Assembly: GCF_030035675.1 (NCBI RefSeq)
Contig: NC_084480.1
Span: forward strand, 246,871,981-246,935,980
Source of the DNA: Rhineura floridana
Taxonomy: Eukaryota > Chordata > Lepidosauria > Squamata > Rhineuridae
Length of the DNA: 64,000 nucleotides
Reading direction: 5' to 3'
Below the pieces are notes generated by a model, which was not told the origin of the DNA, did not search any database, and saw only the letters and a list, made by a program, of their open reading frames with translations. Numbering within the stretch: the stretch's first letter is position 1; the number at the start of each line of letters is the position of its first letter. Of this stretch, positions 26,101 to 34,075 are shown in pieces. The position numbers were made by a program, and so were the translations under genes.

Positions 26101-29100
26101 TGAGTTCATGTTTGGCACACGTAACACCTCCAAGTTCAATCCCCAGCATTTCCAATTAAAATGATCTTATTTAGCAGGCCTTGGAAAGTCCCATGCAGGG
26201 ATTACATCTGATCACATTGTACCTTTGTTTATCTGGTCAGCTTGAACTGGTCCTGTTTTCCTACCCAGATGACAACCAAGGAAACAAGCTTGCAAATGAT
26301 CAGTACAAACAAATCATCTCTCCCCACACACATAGCATGCAGTCATACGAGTGCAGCTTGACCTATCTGACTTTTAACATGAACTTGTGCAATTAGCATT
26401 TGTCTCTTCATACAGAGAAAATCAATAGCAAATCCTAACACACAAGGTTTGTTTGAAGGACAACTGAAATTCCAAAACACAAAGAATGACAAAACTGAGC
26501 AACCCTTGCCCTTAGTAGCCTGCAAAGTAAGGCTCAACTCTATGTGCAATATTGGGTAGTAAGAGATGTTATACAGTCTATTTTTCTCCACAAAATATGG
26601 ACTTTATCCAAGACAGATTTGCTCTCTACATAAGGAATACAATTTCTAATCATTCCAAGGCTTTTATGTGTGCTTTCAAAAAATGAGAGTCTTAAAACAA
26701 GAGGGTTTTTATTACATAGGGCCCCAAACTACCTTATGTGGTACATGTGACACACATAACAAAGTCTGGCACATAATTATAGTGGAGCTGTCTCCAATCA
26801 GATAGCCCAAAGCACTTCTACTCTAAATATTTTACAACTACATCATAAGGTAAATGCCCAAAATAATGCTATTTTGTATTAGAATGCGTCCTGACACACA
26901 AAATACTGATGGATTTTATATTTCAGGGGAGTTTCCCCCAATAATACTCTGTTTTTACATGAGACCCTTTGCTTGCCACTTCTAGGCCCAAGCAGTTCTC
27001 CTTCCCTTTTCTTGCTTCCACTCCTGCCACCCACACTACAACTTCCAGCAAACAGTGCTTCTAGCCCTGTGGATTAGAGATAGTACTGTGTGTATCTGGA
27101 AGGCATCTTCTTAACAAGGAACTACAGTAGGGCCCCACTTTTTGACAGCCCGCTATTTGGCGTTCTGCTAATGCAGAGGCTTTCAGTTACAGTAAGGCCC
27201 CACTCATACAGCACTTGTTCCGCTTTTACGGCATTTTTCGAGCGTCGGATGCCATTCTATTGAATGAGTCCCACTTTTAGGCAGGTTTCGCTTTTAGGCG
27301 GGGGTCTGGAACATAACCCGCTGTATGAGTGGGGCCCTACTGTAGTTAGAAGCACTCCAAAATTTGGCAGCAATAGCGGAAGTCACAGACAAGGTAAGTA
27401 ACTCCTTGAAACTAAGTAACAGCAGCCTTGGCAGATTGGACCAAGAGTCCATCAAGTGCAGTATCCTGTTTCTGATAGTGGTCAGACAAATCCTTCCAGG
27501 AAGTGTCCAAGTGGGACATGAAAGAATCTTTCCTTCCCTGCTGTTTGACTCCTATCCCTAGTAAATCAGAGTAACAAGGAGGGTATAGCTGGCTATCATG
27601 GTTAATAGCCATCAATAGACCTCTTCTTCTCCATGAAGTTGTCCAATTAGCCATCTAAGGCAGTAGCTATTATCACCATAAACTGTGGCAGCAAACTCCA
27701 TAAGCCTTCTATCTATCTGTCTACAAACCCTGTGGAATTTTTATCCTTTTCTAAGCACAAGCATCTCTAGTTCTGACAAATCATTCTAGTTTAAGTTTAG
27801 CCTGGCCTTCTTCTACATCAACAATGCAGGACCAATAGATCATGGGAGAACTAGAGACAAATGACATTTACATCAGCAAGTGATAAATGCTACACTTAGT
27901 TTCAACCAACTGGTCATAGGTAACAAAAGATACATTGGAGAAATATATTGCGCAATACTGTAGGTACCATATTACGATGCTACACAAGCTTCTGAAGTTG
28001 ATGGTAGAAATAACTCAAGTGCACATCTGTCCTTTTCTAATGCAGAAGAGCGAAGTGTGCATTTAATGCCAATATCACAAAGAATGCTGACCTTGGGTCA
28101 TATCCTACTCAGAGTAGATCCACTGGAATTAATGAACATGGCTAACTTGGGGTCATTAATTTCAGTGGGTCTACTCTGAATAAAACTTGGTTAGATCTAG
28201 CCCCTTACTTCGGTGGATTGTCTAGTATGTGTGTCAAGGCACACTGACACCTGGTGTTTGCGCTCAGCTACCTCCGCCTCCCTTTCCTTCCAGCCGGCAC
28301 AGTCAGTTCCCACCACACAGATAGCTGAGCAGCATGGCATGTGAGCAAGTGAGGCATGTGTGGTGTGAACACATCAAGAGAAGGGGTGACTGGGCTTATT
28401 TAAGCTTCAGCACCTCTTCCTCCCCCTTTTTTGTCACTGGCAGTCAGGGAAGATCAATCAAGCTGATTGGCTCTGGCTGTAAAGACAGGGAGACCCCAGG
28501 AGGGGGCTGCCTGCCAAAAACATAATGGGACAAAGTTCTGGAGCATCCCCCCACAAATACACACCTGGGCGCTCATTAAAAATTCACTGTATAATTAACA
28601 TAGTACAAGGTATACATGTGTACTCAGGAGTAAACCTCTTCATATTTAATGGGGCTTACTCCCAGGTAAATCAAATTGCAGTAATCAGACCAGATTCAGA
28701 TTCTGTTGAAGCTGTACTACTTTTTTGGGGGGGGGTATGGGGCTTTCTAGTATAAAGATGCATCATTCTGATTAAAGGAAGTAAGAATTTATGTTTATAA
28801 TACAATCCTAACCAGATCTCATAATTCTTAGGCAAGTTTTTGGCACAAAAGCAGTGGCATCAGACCCAATTAAATGACCTGTTCGCACATGCATGAAAAG
28901 CTTAACTTAGTTGTGTTGTTGTGGTCCTCATGGCTGGTATCTTCTTTTACATCAGGCTCTTAACTGCTTTAGTGCAATAGCACGCACCCACAGCCATAGA
29001 TTTCTGGTGTGCTAATGACGAACATTAATAGGGATGGTGCTAGGTACTTAAAAATTTGTCTCAGGGTATTTGCGTATACTAATTCATATGTAAAATTTAG

Positions 29101-32100
29101 GTTTCTGGCAAATTAAGATGGTGGGTAGGTGGGGTCTCAGCAGCACCACCCTTTACAGCATGCCCAGCAGTTGTGTAAGCAATTTTTTAAACAAAAGCTT
29201 TTAAAACAGAGGGGAAAGAACAGGCAATCTGGGCACAGCATAAATGATCTGGTGCTCAGGTCCCCTGGGCCACCGCTTAACAATACCCCCGATCATGTAA
29301 CAAAGCAAACTGGGTGAAATGAAATGTTAACTTTATGGTGTTCATGTATCCCTGTTTTTCTTGCATGCCTGGTGTCATGGTTAAAAATATGGCCCATGTT
29401 CCTTCTGAATCACGAGAGAGTAAAGAGTCAAGATTGCTATGTTAGCCACAGATTCAAAAATTGCTGTTTCACATTTCTGTGCTTTCAGACACAATCTTAG
29501 TCATTCTGCACTATGGGAGGATTTTGTGTGTGCATGCTATTAATCTAAACTTTAGGTTTACTTCATACAAACAAGTAGGAAGCCACAGATATGGCAAACT
29601 ACTGCCATGCAGAGATTTATCATATAAAATGGCCCCTACCAAGCAGTTTTCTTCACATCAGCATGTTTCTGGCATTAGATAAAAAAATTTTTTAGCAGGG
29701 TCTAATCATACCACTCATGATATGTTCAGTGCAGACAACTTCACACAGCCTCCACAGTGTTTATCATTAATGAGGAAAGCGCTCAGTCACCTTGGCAAAA
29801 TAATTCTCTAAGAAGGATGCAGAGATCACCACTGTTCATACTGAATGATGAGACTGAGTTAGAAACTGCAGCTGTAAAGCATTTTTACTGGAATGCCAGT
29901 TCTCTAAAGTTCATATATCTTACAGAATGGATACCTTCCAGCATCTCTCTTATTTCTTTATCATGCGTAACATCTTTTGCAGTTTGTCCATTTCCATTAA
30001 CAATGGAAGTATCAGCTTCGTATTCCAAAAGCAGCATAACTACCTCCTGAAAGACAAAGTTTAGTACTATTATCTATAGAGATCTATAGAGATCCTTTTA
30101 TCCAGTTTAGTTTTGCTTTGCATTCTTAGCTTGGAAAGTGAATGCAATGTACAATAACAGGGAAATGACAAAGTGTCTGTGATAGAACAGTCACAAGCAA
30201 CAATGGGATACCTCTGAACAAAGAGTTCTATGCCCAAGACTGAACATGTTTTTACCTTGCGCCTGGTGAAGGCTGCACGATGCAACGGAGTGTCTCCCAT
30301 GTCATTTAGGACATTTACCTCAGCACCAGCCTATAAACAAAGATTGTTTAGTACTGCTTGGCACCCAAATTGTTACTTTTACAAAAAATATGAAGTCATC
30401 AACCACTTGAAGTCCTTCTTTGAAAAGTCACCTTAAGATAAAGTAAGTTTTTTTTTGTATTCTGAAAGATATGGGTAGTTAAGAGCAACTCAAATCAAAG
30501 TGTCTACATAAATCTGTCTACCTTTAATTAGAGATACAGATTTTGACCATTCACACACACACTATTCTTGCTTCTACATAAAATTTGTTTTAGTGGGGAC
30601 AGCAGGAGGCTAGTTCAGAACAGCTGTAGTAAAAAACTTCTAAACAGCAAGTTTAGTCAGCATAGTAAAAACTATACTTGTTCCATGCTGGACTCACTTT
30701 AAATTAAAACTTTTCAAAAGTTAGTTTTTGATCCTTTACCCACGTCCATGTGCTATTGCTCTTTGCCCAAGCACAAGCTAAATTGGTCATGATCTGAGCT
30801 TTAAGAGTTTTGTATTTGGGAAGGTAACAATTCCTGTATGCTAGTCTACTTCATCACCAGCTTTAATCCAGTTTGCTCAAATTGGCTTCAGCTAATTTTT
30901 TCTCAAAACGGTCACAAAGAGGTCAGATCAAGCTAGATATGTAGCAGAACTAAATAGATTACGTGGTTTAACAATTACATAATCATGATGATGGTGGACT
31001 GCCTTCAAGTCAATTCCGATTTATGGTGACCCTATGAATAGGGTTTTCATGGTAAACGGTATTCAGAGGTGGTTTACCATTGCCTTCCTCTACATAATCA
31101 TTTAGAATTCAAAATTAGAGTCAGGAGGCCTGGATTCTATTTCAGATTCCTGCTGGTGAACCCAAGGCTTGTGGTCTCACAGTTTCAACTTGGTTCCTTT
31201 TTTTTCAGATTCCAGTGTTCAGAAACAAATGTTGCATATTTTAAGCAGTAGGATTAGTGCTGAAAGACCTTTCTCTCAATGAGACCTCTTATTTGGATCA
31301 AGAGTCCTTTATAGGACATAGATAAATGACACATCTTGGACGTTTTAATCAGTTTGAAGCATAATCCCTTCTACTCTCATTCTTGCTACCAATATCAACA
31401 TGTTCTGCTTCATATATGTTGGTATATACATACACACGAACGTGCATACATGTTCTGCTGTGTATCTGGAGCTCTGCTGTGTATTTGGAGAATACAATAC
31501 TTGCATAGTAAAATGGGTACATAGTAAACTTCTGCATAAGGTTTTAGCATCTAACATTTACAAACTTCCAGGTACGTTTTTTAGCATTAAATTCTAATCT
31601 GTTGGGGGGGGAGGAATCCTACTTTTTGTTGCATGCAAAATATTAATTCATTAGAAAATAACAAGCTAAAATGTATACCTTCAGCAAATCCTTGACAACA
31701 CTGGTATGCCCAAAATAGCATGCGAGATGAAGAGGTGTCCAGCCCAAGTTAGATTTGCTTCTGCCTATAGGTACAATATAAAACATGACAAATCCATACT
31801 ATAGCATCCCGTCATACAACCGAAGCTCCTGCGTCCAGTTTAACAATCTGCAAAAGATCCTCCATGATTCTGCATTACACCTATTTAAGATATTCTCACA
31901 GGTGTTTGATGGAAATTCAATTCCTGTTACCATTGGTGAGAACTAGTTGGTACAGTGGCTAAATATGCATGTCAGGCAAGGATCAGGAGAATCTGGGCTC
32001 CCCCACTCTGCTACTGGGAAACCTTGGGTCAGCCATCATCTTTCATCTTATCCTATCTCAAAACGACTGTTGTTATGATAAGGAACACACAGACAGAGCT

Positions 32101-33628
32101 CTTCAGAGGAAGGGTAAGATTTGAAAAAAAAGAGACTCATGGCAATTTACTCTAATGGCTATGTTACAGCAATGCAATTAGGTAAAGAGTAGACAATGGT
32201 TTTTAATTAGATGTATGGTTATACAGAGGGAAAAAGCTTCAGTATGCAGTTTCCTGTGTGGAATTTTTAAGCATACATGGTGTTTTGTTTTGTTTGCTTT
32301 TATGAGTAAATCCTCCTTTCAGTTGTTTGTCCCTGAGGTTTTGGCTTTGGACATCAGGTGTTCTCACTCACTCACTCACACACTCACTCACTCACTGTCA
32401 CACACACATGGCTTTTTTTGTGATGGTACTCTCCAGAACAGAGTACCAGCACCTCTTTTTTGGCTGCCCATAGCAACCATTGGGTGCTGGCACTCACAGC
32501 ACTTTTATGAAGATACAAGTACAGGTACCTCATTAAAAAAAAGCACTGTATATGTTTGTGTGGAGAGAGAGAGAGCGAGAGCGAGAGAGAGAGAGCGCAA
32601 ATTGGATTTTTTTTTAAATAGGTATACCTGGAATCATGCACAAGACACCCCTCAGTTCAAGCCAAAATGAAGATAACATGGACACCAAGCATTGGAGCTA
32701 TTCCCCAGTTTTGTTGTGCAGTCTTTCTACCCTCTATGTAAAACAGCAGGTTGAGAATTACAACCTGCAGCTACCCAGATGTTGTCCATCATCAGCAACC
32801 ACCATAGAATGGTAATGGATGAAGGAAGTTGTAGTTCAGCAGCATCTGGAAGGCCACAGAGTAGCCACTATTGGCCTAATTCTTGCCATGGTGTCTGGGG
32901 TGTACCACTTCAGAATGATCATGGAGGAGCATGATTGAATGCTCCTCCATACTGTGTTTTTTAAAAAAAACCTTCACATAGAAAACTAGATGCTTGTCAT
33001 GAAGGTTCTAGCCTAACTTTCCTGTGAGTGTACACACACAAGCAATCTGAAGTGGTACAACCCATACACAGATGTACAAGCAAGAACTAGGCCTTGGTGA
33101 GGACCCTAGAGAAGAAAACAGGCTAAAAGCAGCTTTTGTTGGGGTAGCTCAAAATCCCATCAAGGCATTTGTTCAAAACATAGTTGGCACTTTTACAGGC
33201 AGTGGTGCCAGGTGACACAAGGCCTTTCTGCCATCTTCTCTAAAATGTATCTTCTCCCACAATTGATCAAAGAAACCACACACTGTAGTTTGATACGACA
33301 TCTAGCCTGCAATATTTCAAGACTGCTACTTACTCTACTAATACTTTTTATATTTTACATTTTCCCAAGGACTGCCAGAAGACTAGTATTCTAGGCCACT
33401 TTTGAGATACTTCCAGGAATACTGATACCCACAAGAAGCTGCCTAAACTGAAGCTGTGGTGTCAATACTTTTAAATGTCCCAGTTATTACTTGAAAGGCT
33501 ACCTTTGCAGTTGATGTTAAAGATAACCTCTCCTTTGTCCATGTTTTCCAGAAGTTGCCTGACTTCTTCACTGTTTCCATTTCTAGCATTATGGAGGAGC
33601 TGCTGTTCTGCCTCTGTGTTCATCTCTG
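6432..33628 (-). CDS. OSBPL1A: OSBPL1A (ORP1L) N-terminal half, 14 coding exons
   Basis: The long isoform of oxysterol-binding-protein-related protein 1 is a late-endosome/lysosome sterol sensor. From knowledge of the family, its ankyrin repeats bind Rab7, the PH domain contacts phosphoinositides, a FFAT motif docks on ER VAP proteins, and the C-terminal ORD binds sterol. Seen here: 14 minus-strand exons that join without a frame break into 429 residues closely matching human ORP1L. Ankyrin repeats lie at about 47-76, 80-109 and 175-204 (GWTPLHLACYFGH, GDTPLHRAAF, GNTPLHCAAYRAHKH). The PH domain spans about 235-334 (KPLKRYEGLLWK, SIKCFDNTVHSFKVPK). An acidic linker (SDDEEEDDTIS) and a helical segment follow. 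Human numbering is preserved through the PH domain. FFAT and ORD exons are not in the window and must lie left of position 1. IMPACT is the divergent neighbour, as in human. Exon boundaries were chosen by AG/GT sites and codon phase. Confidence 0.95.
7577..7905. mobile_element. hAT-type MITE, 329 bp, perfect TSD
   Basis: Flanked by a perfect 8-bp duplication, CTGATGAG, at 7569-7576 and 7906-7913. The ends are inverted: CAGGGGCGTCACTA on the left and TAGTGATGCCGCTG on the right. An 8-bp TSD with CAG...CTG ends points to hAT. It is GC-rich unlike its surroundings and encodes no transposase. It lies in the intron between OSBPL1A coding exons 13 and 14. Confidence 0.88.
8354..8435 (-). CDS. OSBPL1A: OSBPL1A coding exon 13 (helical linker)
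   Basis: It is 82 bp and encodes residues 367-393 plus one base: VAQSCQQRLDKEISGFLIII then KSCDITQ. It matches human KAQSCQQRLDREISNFLKMI. The acceptor is ctcccctcag/GTA and the donor ACTCAAG/GTAACT. It lies about 135 bp left of the L1-like insertion. Confidence 0.93.
8588..10445 (+). mobile_element. L1-like ORF1-only retrotransposon (HAL1-like), full length
   Basis: Flanked by a perfect 18-bp target-site duplication (GAGAGTCAAACATAGTGA) at 8570-8587 and 10446-10463. Structure: 5' UTR of about 760 bp opening CTTCCGGGAAGGGTG, one intact ORF of 207 codons at 9350-9973, a 3' UTR of about 460 bp, AATAAA at about 10,420 and a poly-A tract. No reverse transcriptase or endonuclease frame exists, so it must have moved using another element's machinery. 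This is the plan of mammalian 'half-L1' (HAL1) elements. The TSD and open ORF suggest a young insertion. It sits in the intron just upstream of OSBPL1A coding exon 13, in the antisense orientation. Confidence 0.9.
9350..9973 (+). CDS. ORF1-type protein of the L1-like element
   Basis: A 207-residue open frame whose ATG lies in an AAAAATGG context. Residues about 10-65 are Lys/Glu-rich with heptad-like spacing (coiled coil: IMDEIEITKQTLRQGSKELK). Residues about 90-130 carry LEFNVISEEINEDIRDKVI, and about 140-185 carry DEPVHFVKKKNRDMTLQQY, which I read as the RNA-binding part of an L1-like ORF1p. The end is basic/aromatic (LLYDYGYDSKIIMEY). The family assignment is by overall plan and resemblance. 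The predicted role is RNA-binding chaperone of the retrotransposon particle. Confidence 0.75.
   Translation: MAIKKVAENLEVIMFQKIMDEIEITKQTLRQGSKELKIELSKMTQEFKEIGDPVREENEIRDEKRKNKGKIQALEIGTNVELEKDLEFMDIRNKIYCLEFNVISEEINEDIRDKVINGLDNLLDWNDVMEFDIVKIYGINCSHVTMEKLSRDEPVHFVKKKNRDMTLQQYFSNLFRMDGKKIFGIEEIPIRLLLYDYGYDSKIIMEY
10464..11094. other. OSBPL1A intron, no recognised element
   Basis: AT-rich intronic sequence between the L1-like element and a palindromic MITE. Confidence 0.45.
11095..11223. mobile_element. Palindromic MITE, 'gctcctccagatgctgctgg' family
   Basis: A long imperfect hairpin: the left arm has ctccagatgctgctggactg and cagttcccatcatc, and the right arm has the complements ending aacatctggaggagcatagc. 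Same family as 37685-37815, whose TSD is clear. The ends are eroded here. Confidence 0.75.
11801..11817. repeat. (GT)n microsatellite
   Basis: Uninterrupted GT repeats, about 8 units. Confidence 0.9.
12388..12560 (-). mobile_element. tRNA-derived SINE, degraded
   Basis: Minus-strand copy of the same family as 3593-3782. The 3' part ('aggaagctgctttatacca' on the plus strand) and the 'attgaacctagcatctttc' B-box region are still readable; the A-box end is eroded. Confidence 0.75.
12561..14965. other. OSBPL1A intron, no recognised element
   Basis: About 2.4 kb without a repeat or exon that I could name. Confidence 0.45.
14966..15253. mobile_element. Palindromic MITE with 'ggccacacccacaccaga' ends
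   Basis: The left end GGCCACACCCACACCAGA is matched by the inverted right end ggtgtggatgtgtcc. The arms contain gaagtgtagtttgtgaagg on the left and ccttcactaactacacttcc on the right. About 290 bp, with no coding content. Other copies lie at 21886-22196 (whole) and 584-735 (half). The superfamily is not settled from the ends. Confidence 0.75.
15103..15892. repeat. Composite repeat, copy B, with pyrimidine-rich tandem centre
   Basis: The left part (to about 15,360) and right part (from about 15,740, 'aggcacatgttaccaaattc') match copy A at 584-1159. The centre instead carries two tandem units of C/T-rich DNA followed by a 77-79 bp block starting ggtcagttt.acctatc (15397-15473 and 15572-15650). 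Confidence 0.7.
15361..15569. repeat. Polypyrimidine tracts, two blocks
   Basis: 15361-15396 and 15476-15569 are almost pure C/T on the plus strand, with repeated CCCCTCC units. The minus strand has many G4-runs spaced by A, a strong G-quadruplex and triplex-prone pattern. Long Glu/Arg/Gly-rich frames on the minus strand here are artefacts of this composition. Confidence 0.85.
17063..17098. repeat. (GT)n microsatellite
   Basis: About 18 uninterrupted GT units, long enough to be polymorphic. Confidence 0.95.
18285..18410 (-). CDS. OSBPL1A: OSBPL1A coding exon 12 (end of PH and acidic linker)
   Basis: It is 126 bp and encodes residues 325-366: NWVQAIEDHSAYSTHYCTQE and QLSDDEEEDDTISVAELQAT then LK. 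The acceptor is cccccccag/AAC and the donor CTAAAA/GTAAGT. The acidic run has one more aspartate than the human protein. Confidence 0.95.
18411..19142 (-). other. OSBPL1A: GC-AG intron of OSBPL1A
   Basis: A 732-bp intron that begins GCAAGT (19142-19137) and ends cccccccag (18411). GC donors make up a minority of about 1% of vertebrate introns; they need otherwise strong donor matches, as here (AG/GCAAGT). Confidence 0.85.
19143..19238 (-). CDS. OSBPL1A: OSBPL1A coding exon 11 (PH domain), GC donor
   Basis: It is 96 bp and encodes residues 293-324: AKSEDGCLFSIKCFDNTVHS then FKVPKTNQQSRE. The acceptor is gttgaag/GCA. The 3' junction reads AGAGAG/GCAAGT, a GC rather than a GT donor. No GT donor nearby keeps the frame with exon 12. 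Confidence 0.93.
20333..20930 (-). mobile_element. Unclassified retroelement with L2-like 3' tail
   Basis: On the minus strand the end reads 'gtacgtcgcttagagtggct' followed by a run of aaataaat. This is nearly the same tail as that of the L2 copy at 49,500 ('gtacgtcgcctagagtggct'). The body (20,516-20,930) is GC-richer and has no RT. I think it is an internally deleted or non-autonomous relative of L2, but I do not recognise the 5' part. Frames of 88-121 codons here look non-coding. Confidence 0.5.
21050..21113 (-). CDS. OSBPL1A: OSBPL1A coding exon 10 (PH domain)
   Basis: It is 64 bp and encodes residues 271-292, QADIGNSNRRQGCKHLTQAI then CT. Human has PDAVHNIYRQGCKHLTQAV here, so the first half is the most diverged part of the PH domain. 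The acceptor ttgaag/AG was chosen by phase; the donor is GCACA/GTAAGT. Confidence 0.92.
21886..22196. mobile_element. Palindromic MITE, second whole copy
   Basis: Same family as 14966-15253: left end ccacccacaccgg with gaagtgtagtttgtgaaggg, right arm cccttcacaaactac and tctggtgtgga. It lies in the intron between coding exons 9 and 10. Confidence 0.75.
22515..22588 (-). CDS. OSBPL1A: OSBPL1A coding exon 9 (PH domain strands)
   Basis: It is 74 bp and encodes residues 247-270 plus two bases: SSRFFGWKPYWVVLEHGVLY, then WYQK. The acceptor is taaag/AGTTC and the donor AAACA/GTAAGT. The aromatic-rich pattern is the core of the PH beta-sheet. Confidence 0.94.
23428..23995. mobile_element. Possible non-autonomous DNA transposon
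   Basis: A block with distinct composition: 'cagaggtggggaactgccat', with 'ggtgggccaaatttggct' on the left and 'ggcctgcagagccaaaaagg' on the right, which are partly inverted to each other. No transposase frame and no clear TSD were found. hAT-like ends are a guess. Confidence 0.4.
24562..24650 (-). mobile_element. L2-type LINE 3' tail with (GTTT)n
   Basis: On the minus strand it reads gtaaaccgcccagagagctt, cggctatggggcggtataca, then a (AAAC)n run (plus-strand 24562-24588). This is the same 3' end as the L2 at 54,310-54,404, so it is a severely 5'-truncated copy. Confidence 0.8.
24731..24775 (-). CDS. OSBPL1A: OSBPL1A coding exon 8 (start of PH domain)
   Basis: A 45-bp micro-exon encoding residues 232-246, VINKPLKRYEGLLWK. 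It is separated from exon 7 by an intron of only 77 bp (24776-24852). The acceptor is ttttctag/GTG and the donor TGGAAG/GTGCCT. Confidence 0.94.
24853..24920 (-). CDS. OSBPL1A: OSBPL1A coding exon 7 (ankyrin-to-PH linker)
   Basis: It is 68 bp and encodes residues 209-231, GQTPFALAQGAEMKKILGGG then IGK. The acceptor is cgaacag/GT and the donor GGGAAG/GTGGGT. It diverges from human at the end, where human has LVGNK. Confidence 0.93.
25469..25613 (-). CDS. OSBPL1A: OSBPL1A coding exon 6 (ankyrin repeat 3)
   Basis: It is 145 bp and encodes residues 161-208 plus one base. The core is DQMGNTPLHCAAYRAHKH, followed by CALKLLKCGADSKIKNKN. The acceptor is tctgtag/TTA and the donor AAATG/GTATGT. Confidence 0.95.
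25836..25921 (-). CDS. OSBPL1A: OSBPL1A coding exon 5 (inter-ankyrin helix)
   Basis: It is 86 bp and encodes residues 132-160, AVERTQERKLEELLLGAARE followed by GETGKLAAL. This matches the human linker between ankyrin repeats 2 and 3. The acceptor is ttcttag/CT and the donor GCACTG/GTATAC. Confidence 0.95.
26085..26230 (+). mobile_element. tRNA-derived SINE, partial
   Basis: Contains 'aactcagtggttgagttcat' (A-box region) and 'caagttcaatccccagcatt' (B-box), then 'tccaattaaaatgatcttat'. This is the tRNA head of the same general SINE group, on the plus strand; the 3' part is diverged. Confidence 0.7.
27125..27342. mobile_element. Tigger/mariner-type MITE pair
   Basis: An exact element spans 27190-27342 (153 bp). 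Its ends CAGTAAGGCCCCACTCATAC and the inverted GTATGAGTGGGGCCCTACTG are near-perfect mates, flanked by TA at 27188-27189 and 27343-27344. Immediately left, at 27125, is a second left end, CAGTAGGGCCCCACTTTTTG, also preceded by TA, without its own right end. TA duplications and CAGTAGGGCCC ends fit the Tc1/mariner-pogo (Tigger) group. Confidence 0.82.
27425..27660 (-). repeat. Old CR1/L2-like LINE 3' remnant, tentative
   Basis: The stretch 'accaagagtccatcaagtgc' / 'agtatcctgtttctgatagt' is the reverse of the common squamate LINE/SINE end 'actggatgggcc...' type. It is too diverged to assign firmly. Confidence 0.35.
28085..28560. other. Intron block with short repeat and unassigned GC-richer stretch
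   Basis: 28105-28200 holds an imperfect palindrome ('cagagtagatccactggaat' and 'attccagtgggtctactctg'-like arms), a short squamate interspersed repeat. 28,215-28,560 has 'gcttatttaagcttcagc' and runs of GGGG but no recognised family. Confidence 0.4.
29935..30046 (-). CDS. OSBPL1A: OSBPL1A coding exon 4 (ankyrin repeat 2, second half)
   Basis: It is 112 bp and encodes residues 95-131 plus one base of 132: EVVMLLLEYEADTSIVNGNG, then QTAKDVTHDKEIREMLE. The acceptor is tctttcag/GAG and the donor GGAAG/GTATCC. Confidence 0.95.
30256..30330 (-). CDS. OSBPL1A: OSBPL1A coding exon 3 (ankyrin repeat 2, first half)
   Basis: It is 75 bp and encodes residues 70-94, AGAEVNVLNDMGDTPLHRAA and so on. The acceptor is tttatag/GCT and the donor CGCAAG/GTAAAA. 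The human protein has a glycine where this one has Arg in FTRRK. Confidence 0.95.
30987..31090 (-). mobile_element. Sauria SINE, 5'-truncated, perfect TSD
   Basis: The minus-strand 3' part of a Sauria SINE: taccatgaaaaccctattca, tagggtcaccataaatcgga, then tgacttgaaggcagtcc. Flanked by a perfect 11-bp duplication, TACATAATCAT, at 30976-30986 and 31091-31101. Only about 104 bp was inserted, without the tRNA head. Confidence 0.9.
31679..31764 (-). CDS. OSBPL1A: OSBPL1A coding exon 2 (ankyrin repeat 1)
   Basis: Encodes residues 41-69, including SNLGWTPLHLACYFGH, the first ankyrin repeat. The acceptor is ctatag/GC and the donor CTGAAG/GTATAC. It is 86 bp: two bases complete the split glycine codon and it ends on a full codon. 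Confidence 0.95.
32366..32397. repeat. (CTCA)n microsatellite
   Basis: An ACTC tetranucleotide run with few interruptions, followed by a short CA run. Confidence 0.85.
32407..32548. mobile_element. hAT-type MITE, 'ggctttttttg' family, copy 1
   Basis: Left end CATGGCTTTTTTTG, right end AAAAAAAAGCACTG (inverted). The internal 'agagtaccagcacctcttt' matches the copy at 62725-62871. No intact TSD remains. Confidence 0.72.
32563..32596. repeat. (GA)n microsatellite
   Basis: A GA repeat with a few GC interruptions. Confidence 0.85.
32735..32875. mobile_element. Degraded palindromic MITE
   Basis: Arms 'cagctacccagatgttgtcc' and 'gttcagcagcatctggaagg' resemble the 37685-37815 family, heavily mutated. 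Confidence 0.45.
33503..33628 (-). CDS. OSBPL1A: OSBPL1A coding exon 1 (start codon)
   Basis: The ATG is at 33623-33621 and the exon encodes residues 1-41, beginning MNTEAEQQLLHNARNGN, as in human ORP1L. The acceptor is ttttag/CAG; a second in-frame choice, CAG/AG, would start three bases later at 33625. The donor is AAAG/GTAGCC, in phase 1. Only a few bases of 5' UTR lie in this exon, so a separate non-coding first exon is needed upstream. Confidence 0.95.
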
Positions 33629-33792
33629 CTAAAATACAGATAATGACCTTTTAAAAAAATTGTGTAATTTATATTCCACTTTTTCGCTAAACAAAATAGC
33701 TCTCAAGGCAGCTAACAACATTTACAAAAGTAACAATTGGCAATTTAAAACGCTAAAAACAATGAAAACCTAGCACACAGAAACAACACATA

Positions 33793-34075
33793 CATATCCC
33801 TGCTGAATCATACCAAAGGCCCATCCAGTCCAGTATCTTGTTCCCACCATGGTCAGCTTGATGCCTATGGGAAGCCCACAAGCAGCAACTGGTATTCAAA
33901 ACACATACCATCTTCAGTACATAATACATAGTAGTACATAGCCATCATGACTAGCAGCCATTGATCGCCTTATCCTCCATGTATTTTATCTAATCCCCTT
34001 TTAAAGCCATCCAAGTTGGTGGCCATCACTATCTCTTGTTGGAGCAAACTCCATAGTTTAACTGTTCTGTTATAA
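33793..34075 (-). mobile_element. CR1/L2-like LINE 3' end
   Basis: On the minus strand it reads ...ggagtttgctccaacaagag, then gatggccaccaacttggatg, gctttaaaaggggattagat. This is the C-terminal RT reading (SLP...DGFKRG-D type) and 3' UTR of the same LINE as 39370-39975. Confidence 0.75.

Noticed and set aside
32215-32670. Plus-strand frame of 151 codons
   Set aside because: Spans (CTCA)n and (GA)n microsatellites and a MITE; low-complexity chance frame.
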